In this document: positions 25,921-35,731 of the stretch, one piece after another
Layout: every line of letters starts with the position of its first letter
Position numbering within the stretch: the first letter of the stretch is position 1
Source: an uncultured Opitutaceae bacterium
Lineage (GTDB): Bacteria > Verrucomicrobiota > Verrucomicrobiia > Opitutales > Opitutaceae
Assembly (NCBI GenBank): GCA_951813085.1
Contig: OX638348.1
Location: 3,729,627 to 3,793,626 of the forward strand
Length of the DNA: 64,000 bases
Reading direction: 5' to 3'
Notes under the pieces: generated by a model
What the model saw: only the letters and a program-made list of their open reading frames with translations
Told to the model about the DNA's origin: nothing
The model's database searches: none
Translations under genes and position numbers: made by a program

Positions 25921-28647
25921 TCAGGCAGTGGCTCCTTTCATTTCGGTGTAGAGTTGAAATAGCTTCTCTCGCCTTTCGGTGTCGTTTTTGAAGCGTCGAC
26001 CTATGTAGATGCGTTCTATAGTTTCATCGTTGCGCTCGTGGGCTGCTCGGAGGTCGGTTGGCATCGTATCGGGGCCGTACAGGTCAGCGATGGTCTTCGG
26101 GAAGTGCGCTTCGCGAGCCAATAGGACTTCCTCGGCTCCGTGTGCGAGGTCTAGTTTGTTTTTTTCTGTAAGAAATGGAATGGGAAAGGTGTTCCATCCG
26201 AGTGTCTTGGAAAACCGGAAACTAGTTCCCATTCTGCCACAAACGGTCGCTACCCAAACTAAAAATAGTTTAGATAGTACGATGCTCAATTCGTGTTTTT
26301 GAGGTTTGTAGATAACATATGCGTTTGATATGACTGTCCGATCATCGCATAAATCAGCGGGCAGATATTCGCGGTTTTGTGAGCTTGTGCCGGATATAAT
26401 CAGAGACCTCCCTCCATGATGAGACCGTTGGGCAAATTTGTGGGGGATACGTGCGTATCCATTTGTTGTTTTTGCCGAAGAATCTTGTCTAAATTTTTGG
26501 GTCTCTTGGATTCGGTTTTTAAGTTCTGGAATTGTCTGGGCCAATTCTAGATCCGAGTCTTCAATCCAAAGGCACCACCTTACGTATCCGTTTGTTAACT
26601 CGCTCGTTCCAGAGAACCTTTTGACCATTCGTGAGATCTCGGGACTAAACCGTAAGAGCTGATCCTTTTCAACCGCACTCAAGATTAAATGGCCGCCATC
26701 ACGAGGCATGCTCCCCGAAACTACTCTGGAAAGATCGAGAGAAATGGGGTGGTCAGAAGCTGTGATATAGAGAGCGTCGCCAGGAACGAGGTACGGTGAG
26801 ATCTTATTACAGGATTGAAGGGTCTTACCGTCGTAGATGCCAATTATATTGCCAGATTTGTGTCTTAGACCGACAATTACGCAGGTAACCCCGGCGTTTT
26901 TGCTGGCATTATTTTTCCAACCAAACGGGCGATGGGCGAAAAAAATATGTGAACCTGCGTGAAATACTCGGCTCCAGATGTGTTGAACTTGCTCTCCCTC
27001 ACATATAGAACTCGTTGAAACAAACGCGAGGGATCCATTAACTTTTTCGATGAACTTTGCTCCTTTCAAGTACCAACCAGAAACATAGTCACAATCCTTG
27101 TAATCATTTCCTCCCCCAAATAGGGATGATAGATCAGATTTTTGCTCAGTACTTTGTTTTCTCGCTCCCTTAAAAGGAGGATTTCCACAAAGGTAGGTTT
27201 CCCCTCCTTGATTCTCGAAATCGATTTGATGTTGCCGAACTGCCTCGAAAAATAAGTCGTCCCCAAGATGCTTGACTTCTGTCCCGGTAGGGGGGCAAAC
27301 GCTTAACCAATCGAGCCTTAGAGCATTGCCGCATGTAATCCAATTTTCGATACTTAATGGAAGAAAATCGCGAATTGCGACTATTTGTCCTCGGTAGAGT
27401 ACATCACATTGATATTCAGCAATAATGAGGGCGAGTCTAGCGATCTCTGCTGCGAAATTTCGAATTTCGATTCCGCGAAAATTGGTCAGCGGCATTACTG
27501 ATTCAAGATGCGTCTCGCCTCTATGCCTGTTTATTTCAGCCTCGATTGCCCGCATCTCCTTGTAAGCAATAACTAGGAAATTTCCAGATCCGCAGGCAGG
27601 GTCGAACACTCGAATTTTCGCTAAACGATTTCGTAAATTGAGTAGCTTCCTGGGATTGGTACCGGCCTCTTCAAGCTTATCTCGCAAGTCATCTAGAAAG
27701 AGCGGATTTAGTACCTTGAGAATGTTTGGAACGCTCGTGTAATGCATCCCAAGTTCGCCGCGCTCCTCGTCGTCTGCAACCGCTTGGATCATGGATCCGA
27801 AAATATCAGGATTGATTTTTTTCCAGTCTAGGCCGCCGACGTGAAGTAGGTAGGGACGCGCTATGCGGGTGAACCTTGGCACCTCAATGCTACCTGAGAA
27901 AAGACCTCCGTTTACATAGGGCAAGGAATCCGCCCATCTGGGAATCGCTTGAGTTTTCCGATCCTCGAATTTCGTGGCCATCGCTCGAAATAGTTCCGAG
28001 ATAACCTCGTGCATGTTCGAGGCATCGGATTCGCTCATCTGTTCGATAGTGCCAGTAAACAGATCGTCCTTGCTGAAAATTTCAGTATCCTCTGCGAAGA
28101 AGCAAAAGATGAGCCGTGCCATGAAGTGATTCATCTCGCTCCGACGCTCATCGGTTCCCCAATCTGGATTGTCCTTCAGCAACTGGAGGTACAAGCGATT
28201 GAGTCGTCCAGTAGCCTTAATGTCGAAGGCATTTTCTCGGATTTGCTTAACTGTAGTGATACCCGCGAGTGGCAGGAAGAATCCAAAGTGGTCTGGGAAA
28301 TCTTTGTAGTAACAAGCGACTGTTTCACCTGAGTTGAGATCCTCAGCCTCAAGGCTAGTCCCGTCAGTTGCTACGATGAATTTAACCTTCCCTTTAGCCG
28401 TAGCTGGACTTGATCTTAATTCTTGAAGTGAATTGGAGACATTCCCCTCCGGACAAACCTTAAGGTGAATATTGTTAGTCTGTAGGATACCCCTAGCATC
28501 CGATTTGTTGGTAGAACCGGTCCGTAGACGCCTGATTGTCGTAGCTTTATTGCCAAAAGCTTCAAGAAACGAAAAGGGAAACTCGGCGGGATTGAATGGC
28601 TGCTCGGCCAGAGTCGATACCGCCTGTTCAATTTCAACAGCGTTCAT
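25921..28647 (-). CDS. MmeI-like (type IIL-related) adenine DNA methyltransferase
   Basis: A 908-residue protein. After an N-terminal segment come FGFFLPLAGI, FMARLIFCFFAEDTEIF, YVNGGLFSG, INPDIFGSMIQAV and the SAM motif FDPACGSGNF (about 347-356). The catalytic NPPF (about 488-491, in YLCGNPPFKGARK) is of N6-adenine type, and a long target-recognition region follows. The order matches MmeI-type enzymes. Those carry a D...ExK nuclease at the N-terminus; here the equivalent strand reads KVKFIVATDGTSLEAEDL and no ExK is visible, so I infer a modification and specificity subunit. Cleavage would then be done by the downstream GIY-YIG protein with the helicase. First gene of the minus-strand operon; ATG at 28647. 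Confidence 0.8.
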   Translation of the reverse strand: MNAVEIEQAVSTLAEQPFNPAEFPFSFLEAFGNKATTIRRLRTGSTNKSDARGILQTNNIHLKVCPEGNVSNSLQELRSSPATAKGKVKFIVATDGTSLEAEDLNSGETVACYYKDFPDHFGFFLPLAGITTVKQIRENAFDIKATGRLNRLYLQLLKDNPDWGTDERRSEMNHFMARLIFCFFAEDTEIFSKDDLFTGTIEQMSESDASNMHEVISELFRAMATKFEDRKTQAIPRWADSLPYVNGGLFSGSIEVPRFTRIARPYLLHVGGLDWKKINPDIFGSMIQAVADDEERGELGMHYTSVPNILKVLNPLFLDDLRDKLEEAGTNPRKLLNLRNRLAKIRVFDPACGSGNFLVIAYKEMRAIEAEINRHRGETHLESVMPLTNFRGIEIRNFAAEIARLALIIAEYQCDVLYRGQIVAIRDFLPLSIENWITCGNALRLDWLSVCPPTGTEVKHLGDDLFFEAVRQHQIDFENQGGETYLCGNPPFKGARKQSTEQKSDLSSLFGGGNDYKDCDYVSGWYLKGAKFIEKVNGSLAFVSTSSICEGEQVQHIWSRVFHAGSHIFFAHRPFGWKNNASKNAGVTCVIVGLRHKSGNIIGIYDGKTLQSCNKISPYLVPGDALYITASDHPISLDLSRVVSGSMPRDGGHLILSAVEKDQLLRFSPEISRMVKRFSGTSELTNGYVRWCLWIEDSDLELAQTIPELKNRIQETQKFRQDSSAKTTNGYARIPHKFAQRSHHGGRSLIISGTSSQNREYLPADLCDDRTVISNAYVIYKPQKHELSIVLSKLFLVWVATVCGRMGTSFRFSKTLGWNTFPIPFLTEKNKLDLAHGAEEVLLAREAHFPKTIADLYGPDTMPTDLRAAHERNDETIERIYIGRRFKNDTERREKLFQLYTEMKGATA

Positions 28648-29302
28648 CTAAATAAATCGAAAGTCGAATTCGAGGTACTGTTGCGAGCATTCCTTATTCG
28701 GTCCACATTATTCGAACAGGTCCGATGGAATCTAACACCGCGACCTTTTATCTGAATCCACTAGAAATGATTTGTACGAGTTGACAAATTTGCCTTTCGC
28801 TATACCAAGAATCGTCCTTCCACTGTTGCTCATGACAGATCAAACCCCATATTTCCCCCTTTGGCATTTCCTTCTATATTTGTACTATTTAACCGAATTC
28901 ATCCAATGACCTGCCAAAAAGGTGCACGGCTGCAAGCTTGGTATTAACGCTCGCTCCGCGCGGTTGTCAAGCAAAAAATGAAATTTAGGATCAATTATTT
29001 AGAAAAACTGAACTTTATGAGTCTAAAAATCGCTGATAGATTCATCGGCGAAATTGAGGTCAATGGACATCAGCGAACTTGAGCTGTAATCTGAATTTCG
29101 GTTTCACAGCTGAAGCACATCGCGAGTCGTTCCTATTTATCCAGGGTAGTGTAAATCAACAGTAGCCTTTGGTTTGATCGAGTAGGACTTGCTCCTTTAG
29201 TCGAATATAGTGCACCATTGATGCACCATTGATATTTAATCCTTCAAAAATACAGGGGAATAAAACCAATTAAATATCTAACAATCAGATACTTAAAAAT
29301 CC
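28648..29302. other. AT-rich intergenic region of the island, no gene seen
   Basis: About 650 bp between the methyltransferase start and the orphan tRNA 3' end. I find no credible protein gene on either strand. It should hold the promoter of the minus-strand operon, but I cannot place one. It is richer in A+T than flanking coding DNA and includes the tandem 11-bp repeat at 29211-29232. Confidence 0.5.
29211..29232. repeat. Tandem direct repeat, 2 x 11 bp
   Basis: TGCACCATTGA occurs twice in immediate succession (29211-29221 and 29222-29232), about 75 bp before the orphan tRNA end. It may be a binding site of a lost integrase or excisionase, or a chance duplication. Confidence 0.5.
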
Positions 29303-29337
29303 TTGTGTCCCCGGTTCGATTCCGGGTCTCGCCACCA
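29303..29337 (+). tRNA. Orphan tRNA 3' half (T arm, acceptor and CCA), probable att remnant
   Basis: A perfect T arm (CCCGG-TTCGATT-CCGGG, 29310-29326) is followed by TCTCGCC, A and CCA (29327-29337). No matching 5' acceptor (GGCGAGA) or D arm lies upstream, and the preceding sequence is AT-rich island DNA. Elements that integrate into tRNA genes leave such 3' fragments at their far end, so I read this as one boundary of the defence island. The amino acid identity cannot be decided. The CTTAAAAATCC just before it resembles a Leu(UAA) anticodon arm, but weakly. Confidence 0.65.
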
Positions 29338-29375
29338 CTTCTTTCAAAAAGGGTAAGGGAGTTGGGCGAGCGATT

Positions 29376-30893
29376 TCAGTTTAGGGCCTTAATTTCGGCT
29401 TCCACGTCGTAGACGCGCCCATTAACAACGGTGAAGAGCGACTTTCCTCGAAGGCCGGCCTCTCCCGAAAGCGCGCTATGGTATTCGGGGTCTTCCAACT
29501 GCTGCGCGAGGAGGGATTCGTCTACGGAATATTGGACGCTATCGTCGAAGATCGCTAAATTGGCCATAGCTCCGGTTTCCATCGTTCCTATTTCATAGGG
29601 AAACGAGGCGAATTGAGACATATGCTTCGCAGGATTGATCGCGGCGAGCCGGTCGATTTCGTTCCAGGAATATCCATAGCGCGCATGGAGCTCAAAGTAG
29701 TACTGGAGGCTATGCTCGATGTTCCGCGTTCCCGGACTGCCGGGCAGTCCATTGGAGAAGGCCTTTGCGGCTTTCGCATGGGGCGCGTGGTCGGTACCGA
29801 AAAATATGGAATACCCTTTGTTGAGCGTCTCTTTCGTCAGATGAATGAGCGATTGCTGGTCTTCGTAGGAGGGATGAGCGGGACGTCTATAGTTGATCAA
29901 GGCAATTTCGGAATCTTGCTCGAGGAGGCGTTCGCGGCACCAATACACATAGTCCAACCCAATTTCGGCAGGAAGGGCGAACGATGAAGATGAGGCCCGG
30001 TCCAATATTTGCTGGAGCGCGGGACCTGTGGGAATATGGCGCGCGAGCAAACTGGATACGCCTACGGATTCAGCTAGATCCATAGTCTCCTTTTGACAAG
30101 CGAGCACCGTCGAACCATCGAAATATTCGTGGTGCAGCAGTCGAAGGTCTGGCCGCACGCGCTCCTTGAACGCTTCTAGCGTTTCGGTGGGGCGGGCTTG
30201 GTCATTGTGATAAGAGATCGCCTCGCCTTTCCATAGCGAGTACATCTTTTTGCGAGCGTCTCCGGTTAGGCCAGAACCGCCGAACGTCGATCCGAAGTCC
30301 TTTCCTTCGTGCCTGGAAATTGGGGCCGCATCCGGTTCCATGCGTGGCCAAACGACAATGGGCAAAAGGCTTTTTTCATTGTAGTGATCTTGGGCGCGCT
30401 GATGTCGGTATGGACCAACCGGACCCCAGGGCGTATTGCCCATTGCTCCGACGATGCAAACGCCTCCCTTGAGAGCGGCAAGGCAACCAGAGCGAACCGA
30501 GTAGGAACGATTCGCTTTGTCTATCGACTCGATCAAGCTTTCGTAGTCTGTTCCGGTGGGTCCCCATTCCTCGAATTCTGATCGGGTAGGGGTTGCGGAT
30601 TCTCGAAAGTGTACATGTGGATCTACGCGTCCTAGGGCGATATGAACGGTATCGGGTAGTTTGATACTGTCTGCGCTTCGCATGCCTGGGAACAGTTCGA
30701 GCGGTTCGTTGGGGGCGCATACGACTTCCCCCGGAGCTATTTCTCCCGAGTCCAAGTGGATTTGGGAGCTGTGAAATCGAATGGTCTGGCTGCTATTGCT
30801 CACGAAATCCAGTGAATCGACGAAATTGCGTGGAGCAAGCGTCGAGATTGATTGGAGGCGTTTTCTGCTTGCCTTTGAAAAGCCGAATACCAC
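29376..30893 (-). CDS. Dihydroorotase-like amidohydrolase
   Basis: A 505-residue cyclic amidohydrolase. The metal motif DPHVHFRE (HxH, about residue 91-98) and the late Asp motif GTDHAPHAKAAKA are both present, as is NIEHSLQYYF. The C-terminal INPAKH...GTMETGAMANLAIFD is the usual dihydroorotase ending. The nearest known activity is PyrC, carbamoyl-aspartate to dihydroorotate in pyrimidine synthesis, although the protein is longer than typical PyrC (about 430) and begins with about 60 residues of uncertain origin. Hydantoinase-like activity is an alternative. It stands alone between the orphan tRNA end and tRNA-Thr. Confidence 0.7.
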   Translation of the reverse strand: MVFGFSKASRKRLQSISTLAPRNFVDSLDFVSNSSQTIRFHSSQIHLDSGEIAPGEVVCAPNEPLELFPGMRSADSIKLPDTVHIALGRVDPHVHFRESATPTRSEFEEWGPTGTDYESLIESIDKANRSYSVRSGCLAALKGGVCIVGAMGNTPWGPVGPYRHQRAQDHYNEKSLLPIVVWPRMEPDAAPISRHEGKDFGSTFGGSGLTGDARKKMYSLWKGEAISYHNDQARPTETLEAFKERVRPDLRLLHHEYFDGSTVLACQKETMDLAESVGVSSLLARHIPTGPALQQILDRASSSSFALPAEIGLDYVYWCRERLLEQDSEIALINYRRPAHPSYEDQQSLIHLTKETLNKGYSIFFGTDHAPHAKAAKAFSNGLPGSPGTRNIEHSLQYYFELHARYGYSWNEIDRLAAINPAKHMSQFASFPYEIGTMETGAMANLAIFDDSVQYSVDESLLAQQLEDPEYHSALSGEAGLRGKSLFTVVNGRVYDVEAEIKALN

Positions 30894-30910
30894 GATCCCG
30901 CAGTCTGGAT

Positions 30911-30986
30911 GCCGCCCTAGCTCAGCTGGTAGAGCAATTCACTCGTAATGAATAGGTCGTCGGTTCAAATCCGATGGGCGGCTCCA
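30911..30986 (+). tRNA. tRNA-Thr(CGT)
   Basis: A complete 76-nt cloverleaf. Acceptor GCCGCCC pairs with GGGCGGC, the D arm holds AGCTCAGCTGGTAGAGC, the anticodon arm TTCAC-TCGTAAT-GAA reads anticodon CGT, the T arm is GTCGGTTCAAATCCGAT, and CCA is encoded. It is intact, with no insertion, unlike the leucine tRNA in this window. Confidence 0.93.
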
Positions 30987-31059
30987 CTTTACTCTTCCTA
31001 ATGCGTTTCAGGAGAATTGCGTTGTGCGGAATGGTCGGGCGATTTAGCTTAGCTTGAAG

Positions 31060-31563
31060 ATGAGACTCGCCCTCGCTATCGTATCTGCCCTCTTGGCATT
31101 GATCCTGAGTTCCTGCGAAACCATGGATTCCGGCTATGGATACATGGCAAACGGATTGGATGAAGATTCGATATTCGAGCTATTTGCGCTCTCGGACGAG
31201 GCCGTCAACACGCGCCAGCTCGAAGTGTACCAGGGACTGTTCGGCCCGGGATTCTATATTCTAGATAAGACCGATGACTTTAGCATGGCTCAGTCGAGAA
31301 TAGGGCGATTCGAGTATTTTGAATTCGTGGAACGCGTCTTTCGAGAAGCCAAGGAGCTGGTAGTTTACTCGGAAGTGCTCGAAATAGATTTCGTGGAGCC
31401 TGGCGTTCGCGCTGTGGTGATTGCCCAGGAGGAGCAGCGACTACACTATGCGGGTGACAATAAAAGAGTAGTTTCGAGAGTAGAAATCGAAGTGGGTTTC
31501 GATGATGGATGGATATTCTTTGAGAGTTCGGTTACCACAGCCAAGCAGGAGATTAAGGAGTGA
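31060..31563 (+). CDS. Small lipoprotein of unknown function
   Basis: About 167 residues. I take the ATG at 31060, which gives MRLALAIVSALLALILSSC; the lipobox LILSSC predicts lipid anchoring. The body (DEDSIFELFALSDEAVNTRQ, later YSEVLEIDFVEPGVRAVV) suggests a small alpha+beta fold such as SnoaL/NTF2-like, but I do not recognise a family. It overlaps the following kelch gene by one base (TGATG), suggesting co-transcription and translational coupling. Confidence 0.55.
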   Translation: MRLALAIVSALLALILSSCETMDSGYGYMANGLDEDSIFELFALSDEAVNTRQLEVYQGLFGPGFYILDKTDDFSMAQSRIGRFEYFEFVERVFREAKELVVYSEVLEIDFVEPGVRAVVIAQEEQRLHYAGDNKRVVSRVEIEVGFDDGWIFFESSVTTAKQEIKE

Positions 31564-32021
31564 TGAGAGTCTGGGTACGATTAATTTGCTCGACCGTTTT
31601 CTGGATTGTTGTCTTGGGTGCTATGGCTCAGTTGGGGTGGACCCGCTCCGATGGAGGCTGGGAATTGCTGGAAACCAATGGAGAACCTCACGCGCGGCAC
31701 GAAGCGGCCTTCGTAGAGTTCGAAGGGAAGTTCTACTTGCTAGGCGGTCGTAGGATTCAGCCCGTTTCGATTTACGATCCCCAAACCAATCGCTGGATTG
31801 AAGGAAGCCCGCCTCCGATTGAAATTCATCATTTTCAACCAGTAGCCTACAAGAAGCGTATCCATCTAGTGAGTGCGATGACGGGACCCTATCCCAATGA
31901 ATATGGACTGGATCGCGTCCTAACTTATATACCTAGCAAAGATGAATGGGAGTTCACGCACACATTACCTGACTTTGTCCGCCCATTGGGTTTGCGGAGC
32001 CATGAAGCAAGTTCGCAGTAG
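31563..32021 (+). pseudogene. Kelch-repeat protein, C-terminally truncated
   Basis: A signal-anchored protein start (MRVWVRLICSTVFWIVVLGAMAQ) followed by kelch blades: ARHEAAFVEFEGKFYLLGGR, SIYDPQTNRWIEGSPPP and YIPSKDEWEFTHTLPDFVRP. A propeller needs five or six blades and only about two are present. After DFVRP (31985) the frame runs into the antisense of the amidohydrolase gene and stops at 32021. Both genes lose their ends in the same 20 bp, so this is a breakpoint and not a natural end. Confidence 0.75.
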
Positions 32022-34122
32022 TGAGTCCTCCAGCGAGCTGGCGGTATACGTTGATATTGACCGGGTTGATGATATCGGCGGCTCGAACTTCGACCGATAT
32101 GGCGCTGCCGGATTCGTTTACGCCGCGGCTCATAGCCATGTGAGAATGACAATCGATCAGCCCAGGAGTTACGTGCTTGCCCTCGGCATCGATGATTATT
32201 GCTCCTCTTGGCGCACGGATGTTTTTTGCTACCCTGTCGAAGCGACCGTTTCTAACGAGTACGTCGACGCCTTCGAGAACGCCTTCATCGGAACTCGTCC
32301 AAACGGCGGCATTTCTAATCAATATCGATTCTGGGGCTTCCCCTGTTTGAACGCCAAATGCGCCCGCAGGATAGCGATCGAATACGAGGTCTGAAACGTC
32401 ATTCTCAGATTCACTGGAATCATTTTCGTTTAAATCTGTTTCCGCGCTTGATGTTTCAATACGATTAGCGGTCCAGCTAAAGGGATTTAGATTAGCAAGG
32501 CGTCCCGATCCCGTAAGCTGAGTTCCGTCGATGTATGCGTTGAGACGAGCGATGCCATCGCCTTCACTAGACATAAGTTGATTTTCCTGAATGGTGAACT
32601 GAATTTCTTTTTCGAATTGCGATAGAGGTATCTTGGCATCGCCCACCTTGAGAGTGGACTTGGGTCCGGACTGCGTAATCGTAGCGGTTTCGAAACCGTC
32701 GATGCCATTCCATTCAAATGTCCATTCTCCCGTGAGGGTGGCTTTGCGAGAGGGCTTCTTTTCCACATAGTCGCCATCGATCCACAAATGGGTGATCTTG
32801 GCGTTCTTATCAGAAAATAGATTGCCCGTGGCTATTGTGAGATTCGCTATCTTTCCGGACTCAATCGATCCAAGCCGGTCATCGACATTGTAAAGCGCTG
32901 CCGGATTTGTCGTTATGGCAGCGAGCGCATCCTCTTCGGCCAATCCGCGCTTTACAGCGTTTCGAATTCGAGACCAGAACTCCTTTGCTGGATTTTGCAG
33001 GGTATAGGTCGTAATACAGAAAGGGATGTCGTTCTTCGCCAGAAATGCGGCATTTGACGGAGCGAACTCCCAATGTTGGAGTTGCTCGAGCGAAAGGTCC
33101 AAGGATTGCTGATACCGTTGCACATAGGGGGCTTCAGGAAAGGAAAGCGGCAAGATAAGGGTGGCGCCCGATCCCTTGAGGATCTCTGCTCTACGGTATT
33201 CGTATCCGTTTCCGAGTATCGCGTAGTCGATCGAGAATTCGTCGGCGATTCGATGGATACGCTGATAGTCCAGTTCATCTTGAGCATTGAAGACAACGAA
33301 TTGATTCTGACTGATGACAGGGCGCAATTCTGATAGAGCGGCGTTTTCCTCGGGTCGTTCGAAGTCGATCGGATTTTGCTTGTATGCATCGGAAACATCG
33401 GCTTGCCACTGGGCATCGTATAGCGCCTGTCGGACTAGGGCCATGCTTCCCATCAGAGAGGTGGGGTAGGGATCCGCGCTCACGCTACGGTTTCGTGGCG
33501 AAAGATCGAAGGAGATGTGCTGCGCGATTTTCAAGCCAAGCGCGGATTCATTCAAGGCTTTGCCGTTAGCGTTGACCAGCGTGCCCTGACCTCTAAATAT
33601 TCCATGTCCTGGAAAAGTCGCTACGGCTGTAAAGCCGATATCTGAAAGCGCTTCAGCATCCTTTGCGGCAGCCTTGAAATAATATGCGGAATCGCGTTCG
33701 GGAGTGACGAGCGGATTCCAGTATTTAGGTCCAGGTTGCGATGGAGCGGACGATCTAGGGGGCGGTGGCCCTTCTGCATAAGGACTGCGTGGTTTGGAGG
33801 GTTTGAGTCCAGCCGGCATTCCATAATGCGTGTAGGCGTCGATAAAACCTGGGTAGATGACCTTGTCCGAGAAGTCCCAAACGCGAGCATCGTCAGGGAT
33901 TTCTGAGTTAGCATTGACACTCTCGATCAAGCCATCTCGAAGTACGATAGTTGCATCCTCGACGCTCTGGTCCGGGGATATGAACACCGTTGCTCCGATT
34001 AGAGCATGGACACGTGGTGTGTTGGAGTGGAGTCCTTCATTGGGTACGGTTGTTTCACGAGCGACGGCGCTGCAAGCGATGAGCGTCCCGATCAGTAGCC
34101 GTGAGGCGATAGGCATTTTCAT
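31954..34122 (-). pseudogene. Exported two-domain amidohydrolase, C-terminally truncated
   Basis: 722 residues remain of a protein family usually around 1000. The start at 34122 gives a signal peptide (MKMPIASRLLIGTLIACSAVA). The first amidohydrolase-like domain lacks the usual HxH (DKVIYPGFIDAYTHYGM). The second domain has GKHVTPGLIDCHSHMAM with the HxH metal motif, then LAGGLTTANLLHGSANPMGGQSQV. There the family sequence ends and MCA-stop follows. The catalytic remainder, including later His and Asp ligands, is missing. The break lies opposite the break of the kelch gene. In intact homologues the family is annotated as imidazolonepropionase-like. Confidence 0.8.
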
Positions 34123-34284
34123 GGATTTGTCAGTGAGTTTGCGTGAAGGTCTCAGACAAATTGACCGGGTAAGAATCCAATCTGTTGAGTATAGGTTTGC
34201 CTGATTATCACGCTACGAGCGCGAGTCATTTGCAAATCAATAATTGATAGAAGGCGGGGCGATCTTGGATTCGCGCTAGGGGAG

Positions 34285-34650
34285 CTAATTTCGAATACCG
34301 TATTCGAGAACGAAGTACTGTGGCTCGAAGGGAGCGAGCGCTTCTTTGATTTTCTCGATCTCGTGGGCAACTCCATGCACCTCGAGTCGCGTAACTGTGG
34401 CTAGCGATTCGATGAACTCGCCGAGCAATTCGCCCACGTTTTCTAGATGGGCGAGTACGGCCTCGCCTCCGACGTATCCCTCCCGACAGTGGATTTGGTT
34501 TCCATCGATACTAAAACCGTAGTAGAGGCAATGGGGCTCGCTTTGAGTTAGGGCGACGAATCGTTCCAGGTAGGAGCGAGCTTGGTCGATCTTCTCGGCG
34601 GGAACCGTGAAGTAGGGATGAATCGATACGCAGTTGTCTTGAGTTGCCAT
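34285..34650 (-). CDS. Antibiotic-biosynthesis-monooxygenase-like small protein
   Basis: A 121-residue protein. Features VSIHPYFTVPAEKIDQARSY, CLYYGFSIDGNQIHCREGY, VLAHLENVGELL and LEVHGVAHEIEKIKEAL suggest a ferredoxin-like dimeric alpha+beta barrel (ABM/putative quinol monooxygenase superfamily). Activity is unknown. It stands between the truncated amidohydrolase and the DUF3500 gene in the same orientation, and no operon link is evident. Confidence 0.6.
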   Translation of the reverse strand: MATQDNCVSIHPYFTVPAEKIDQARSYLERFVALTQSEPHCLYYGFSIDGNQIHCREGYVGGEAVLAHLENVGELLGEFIESLATVTRLEVHGVAHEIEKIKEALAPFEPQYFVLEYGIRN

Positions 34651-34706
34651 AGTGTAGGGGGATTAGTGATTGGAGCAGTTGCAGTCGAGGTACGAGAGAA
34701 GTCGAT

Positions 34707-35726
34707 CTAAACGTGGTCCTTTATATGCACCCATGAATGAACATGCGGGTCGCCGCGGAAATACCAGAGCATATTGGGTCCCTCGATTTGAAAGACGTCC
34801 CAGACTCCGTCATCGCCTAGATCTTCGCCCTTGTAGAACGCTAGATGCAGGTTATCGAAGCCGCTCTTTTCTATGAGAGCGAGAGATTCAGTTCGGTCGG
34901 CTTCGCGAAAGGGAAGCAGCAAGTCGTTGAGGACATTTCTGACTTCATTCTTTTGGTCCGATGACAGTTCGGTCATGGGTATGCCATCAAGACCTTGAGT
35001 TTTACCTGTTAGAGCGATGGTTTTCTTTCCCTGCTCGTCGCGCGACCAGTTCATTAGGGCCTGTTCGCGCTGCTTCCCATCCATCATCTGATATACTTCG
35101 TTGGCGCGTTTGGCCTGGAACCAGTAGACGTTTCCGGGATGACGCGGCTTTTCGTAGAACGACTGGCTAGCGTGCCCGTAGAATATGGGGCCCCCAAATG
35201 CGGTTCCTTCCAAAGAGTCGCCGTCGCAGCGACGCGTCGTATGACGGCCGGTGAGAACGAATTGAAATTTTCCTGTATCCGGTTTTCCGAACAAGGCGAC
35301 CGAGCACTCTCCAAATCCATCTCGTCCGCTATCTTCCAGAACCTGCTTCATTACCTGATCCGCGTACTCTTCACTATGCATCTTCATGAAGATTTCTCGG
35401 ATCATCGCCTGTTGATCCTTGCTGTAGGCGCTTACCCGATAGTTGCGGACGATGTGCCAATTGTTGTCGATCTCGGATCGCAATCGGTGGTCGTAGTCGA
35501 AGCAGACGGCATTGCGTTGAGTATCGGTGAGAGATTTGTAGAGCGTTTTGACGAGCGTCTCCGCTTGGGAAGGGCCTTTCGGTTTGCTGGCGGCGATGAC
35601 TTCGGAGACGGATGCGAGGGGAAGCGTCGCCGCTCCCGCTGCTGCTAGGGAAGACGTTTTAAGGAAATTTCGTCGCTATATTGGATCATCGCAATTGCAT
35701 CGTATTGGGGTATTGTGCTCGGTCAT
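34707..35726 (-). CDS. DUF3500 family protein with Tat-like leader, interrupted by an early TAG
   Basis: The body is a DUF3500 protein of unknown function (FGKPDTGKFQFVLTGRHTTRR, GPIFYGH, DVFQIEGPNMLWYFRGDPHVHSWVHI). The frame extends upstream of the first apparent start as RRNFLKTSSLAAAGAATLPLAS, a twin-arginine leader. Just before it is TAG (35678-35676). Sixteen codons further upstream is an ATG at 35726 with a perfect AGGAGG 5 nt before it, giving MTEHNTPIRCNCDDPI, then the stop, then RRNF. I conclude the true start is 35726 and the gene carries a nonsense change or a compensated indel. A product starting within the body would lack export. Confidence 0.7.
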
Positions 35727-35731
35727 GCGTT

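Noticed and set aside
28779..28805. TTGACA followed by TATACC in the island intergenic region as a sigma-70 promoter
   Set aside because: The spacer is only 14 bp and it points to the plus strand, away from the operon it would need to serve.
30911..30986. tRNA-Thr checked as a possible second island attachment site
   Set aside because: The gene is complete and its 3' end differs from the orphan fragment at 29303-29337.
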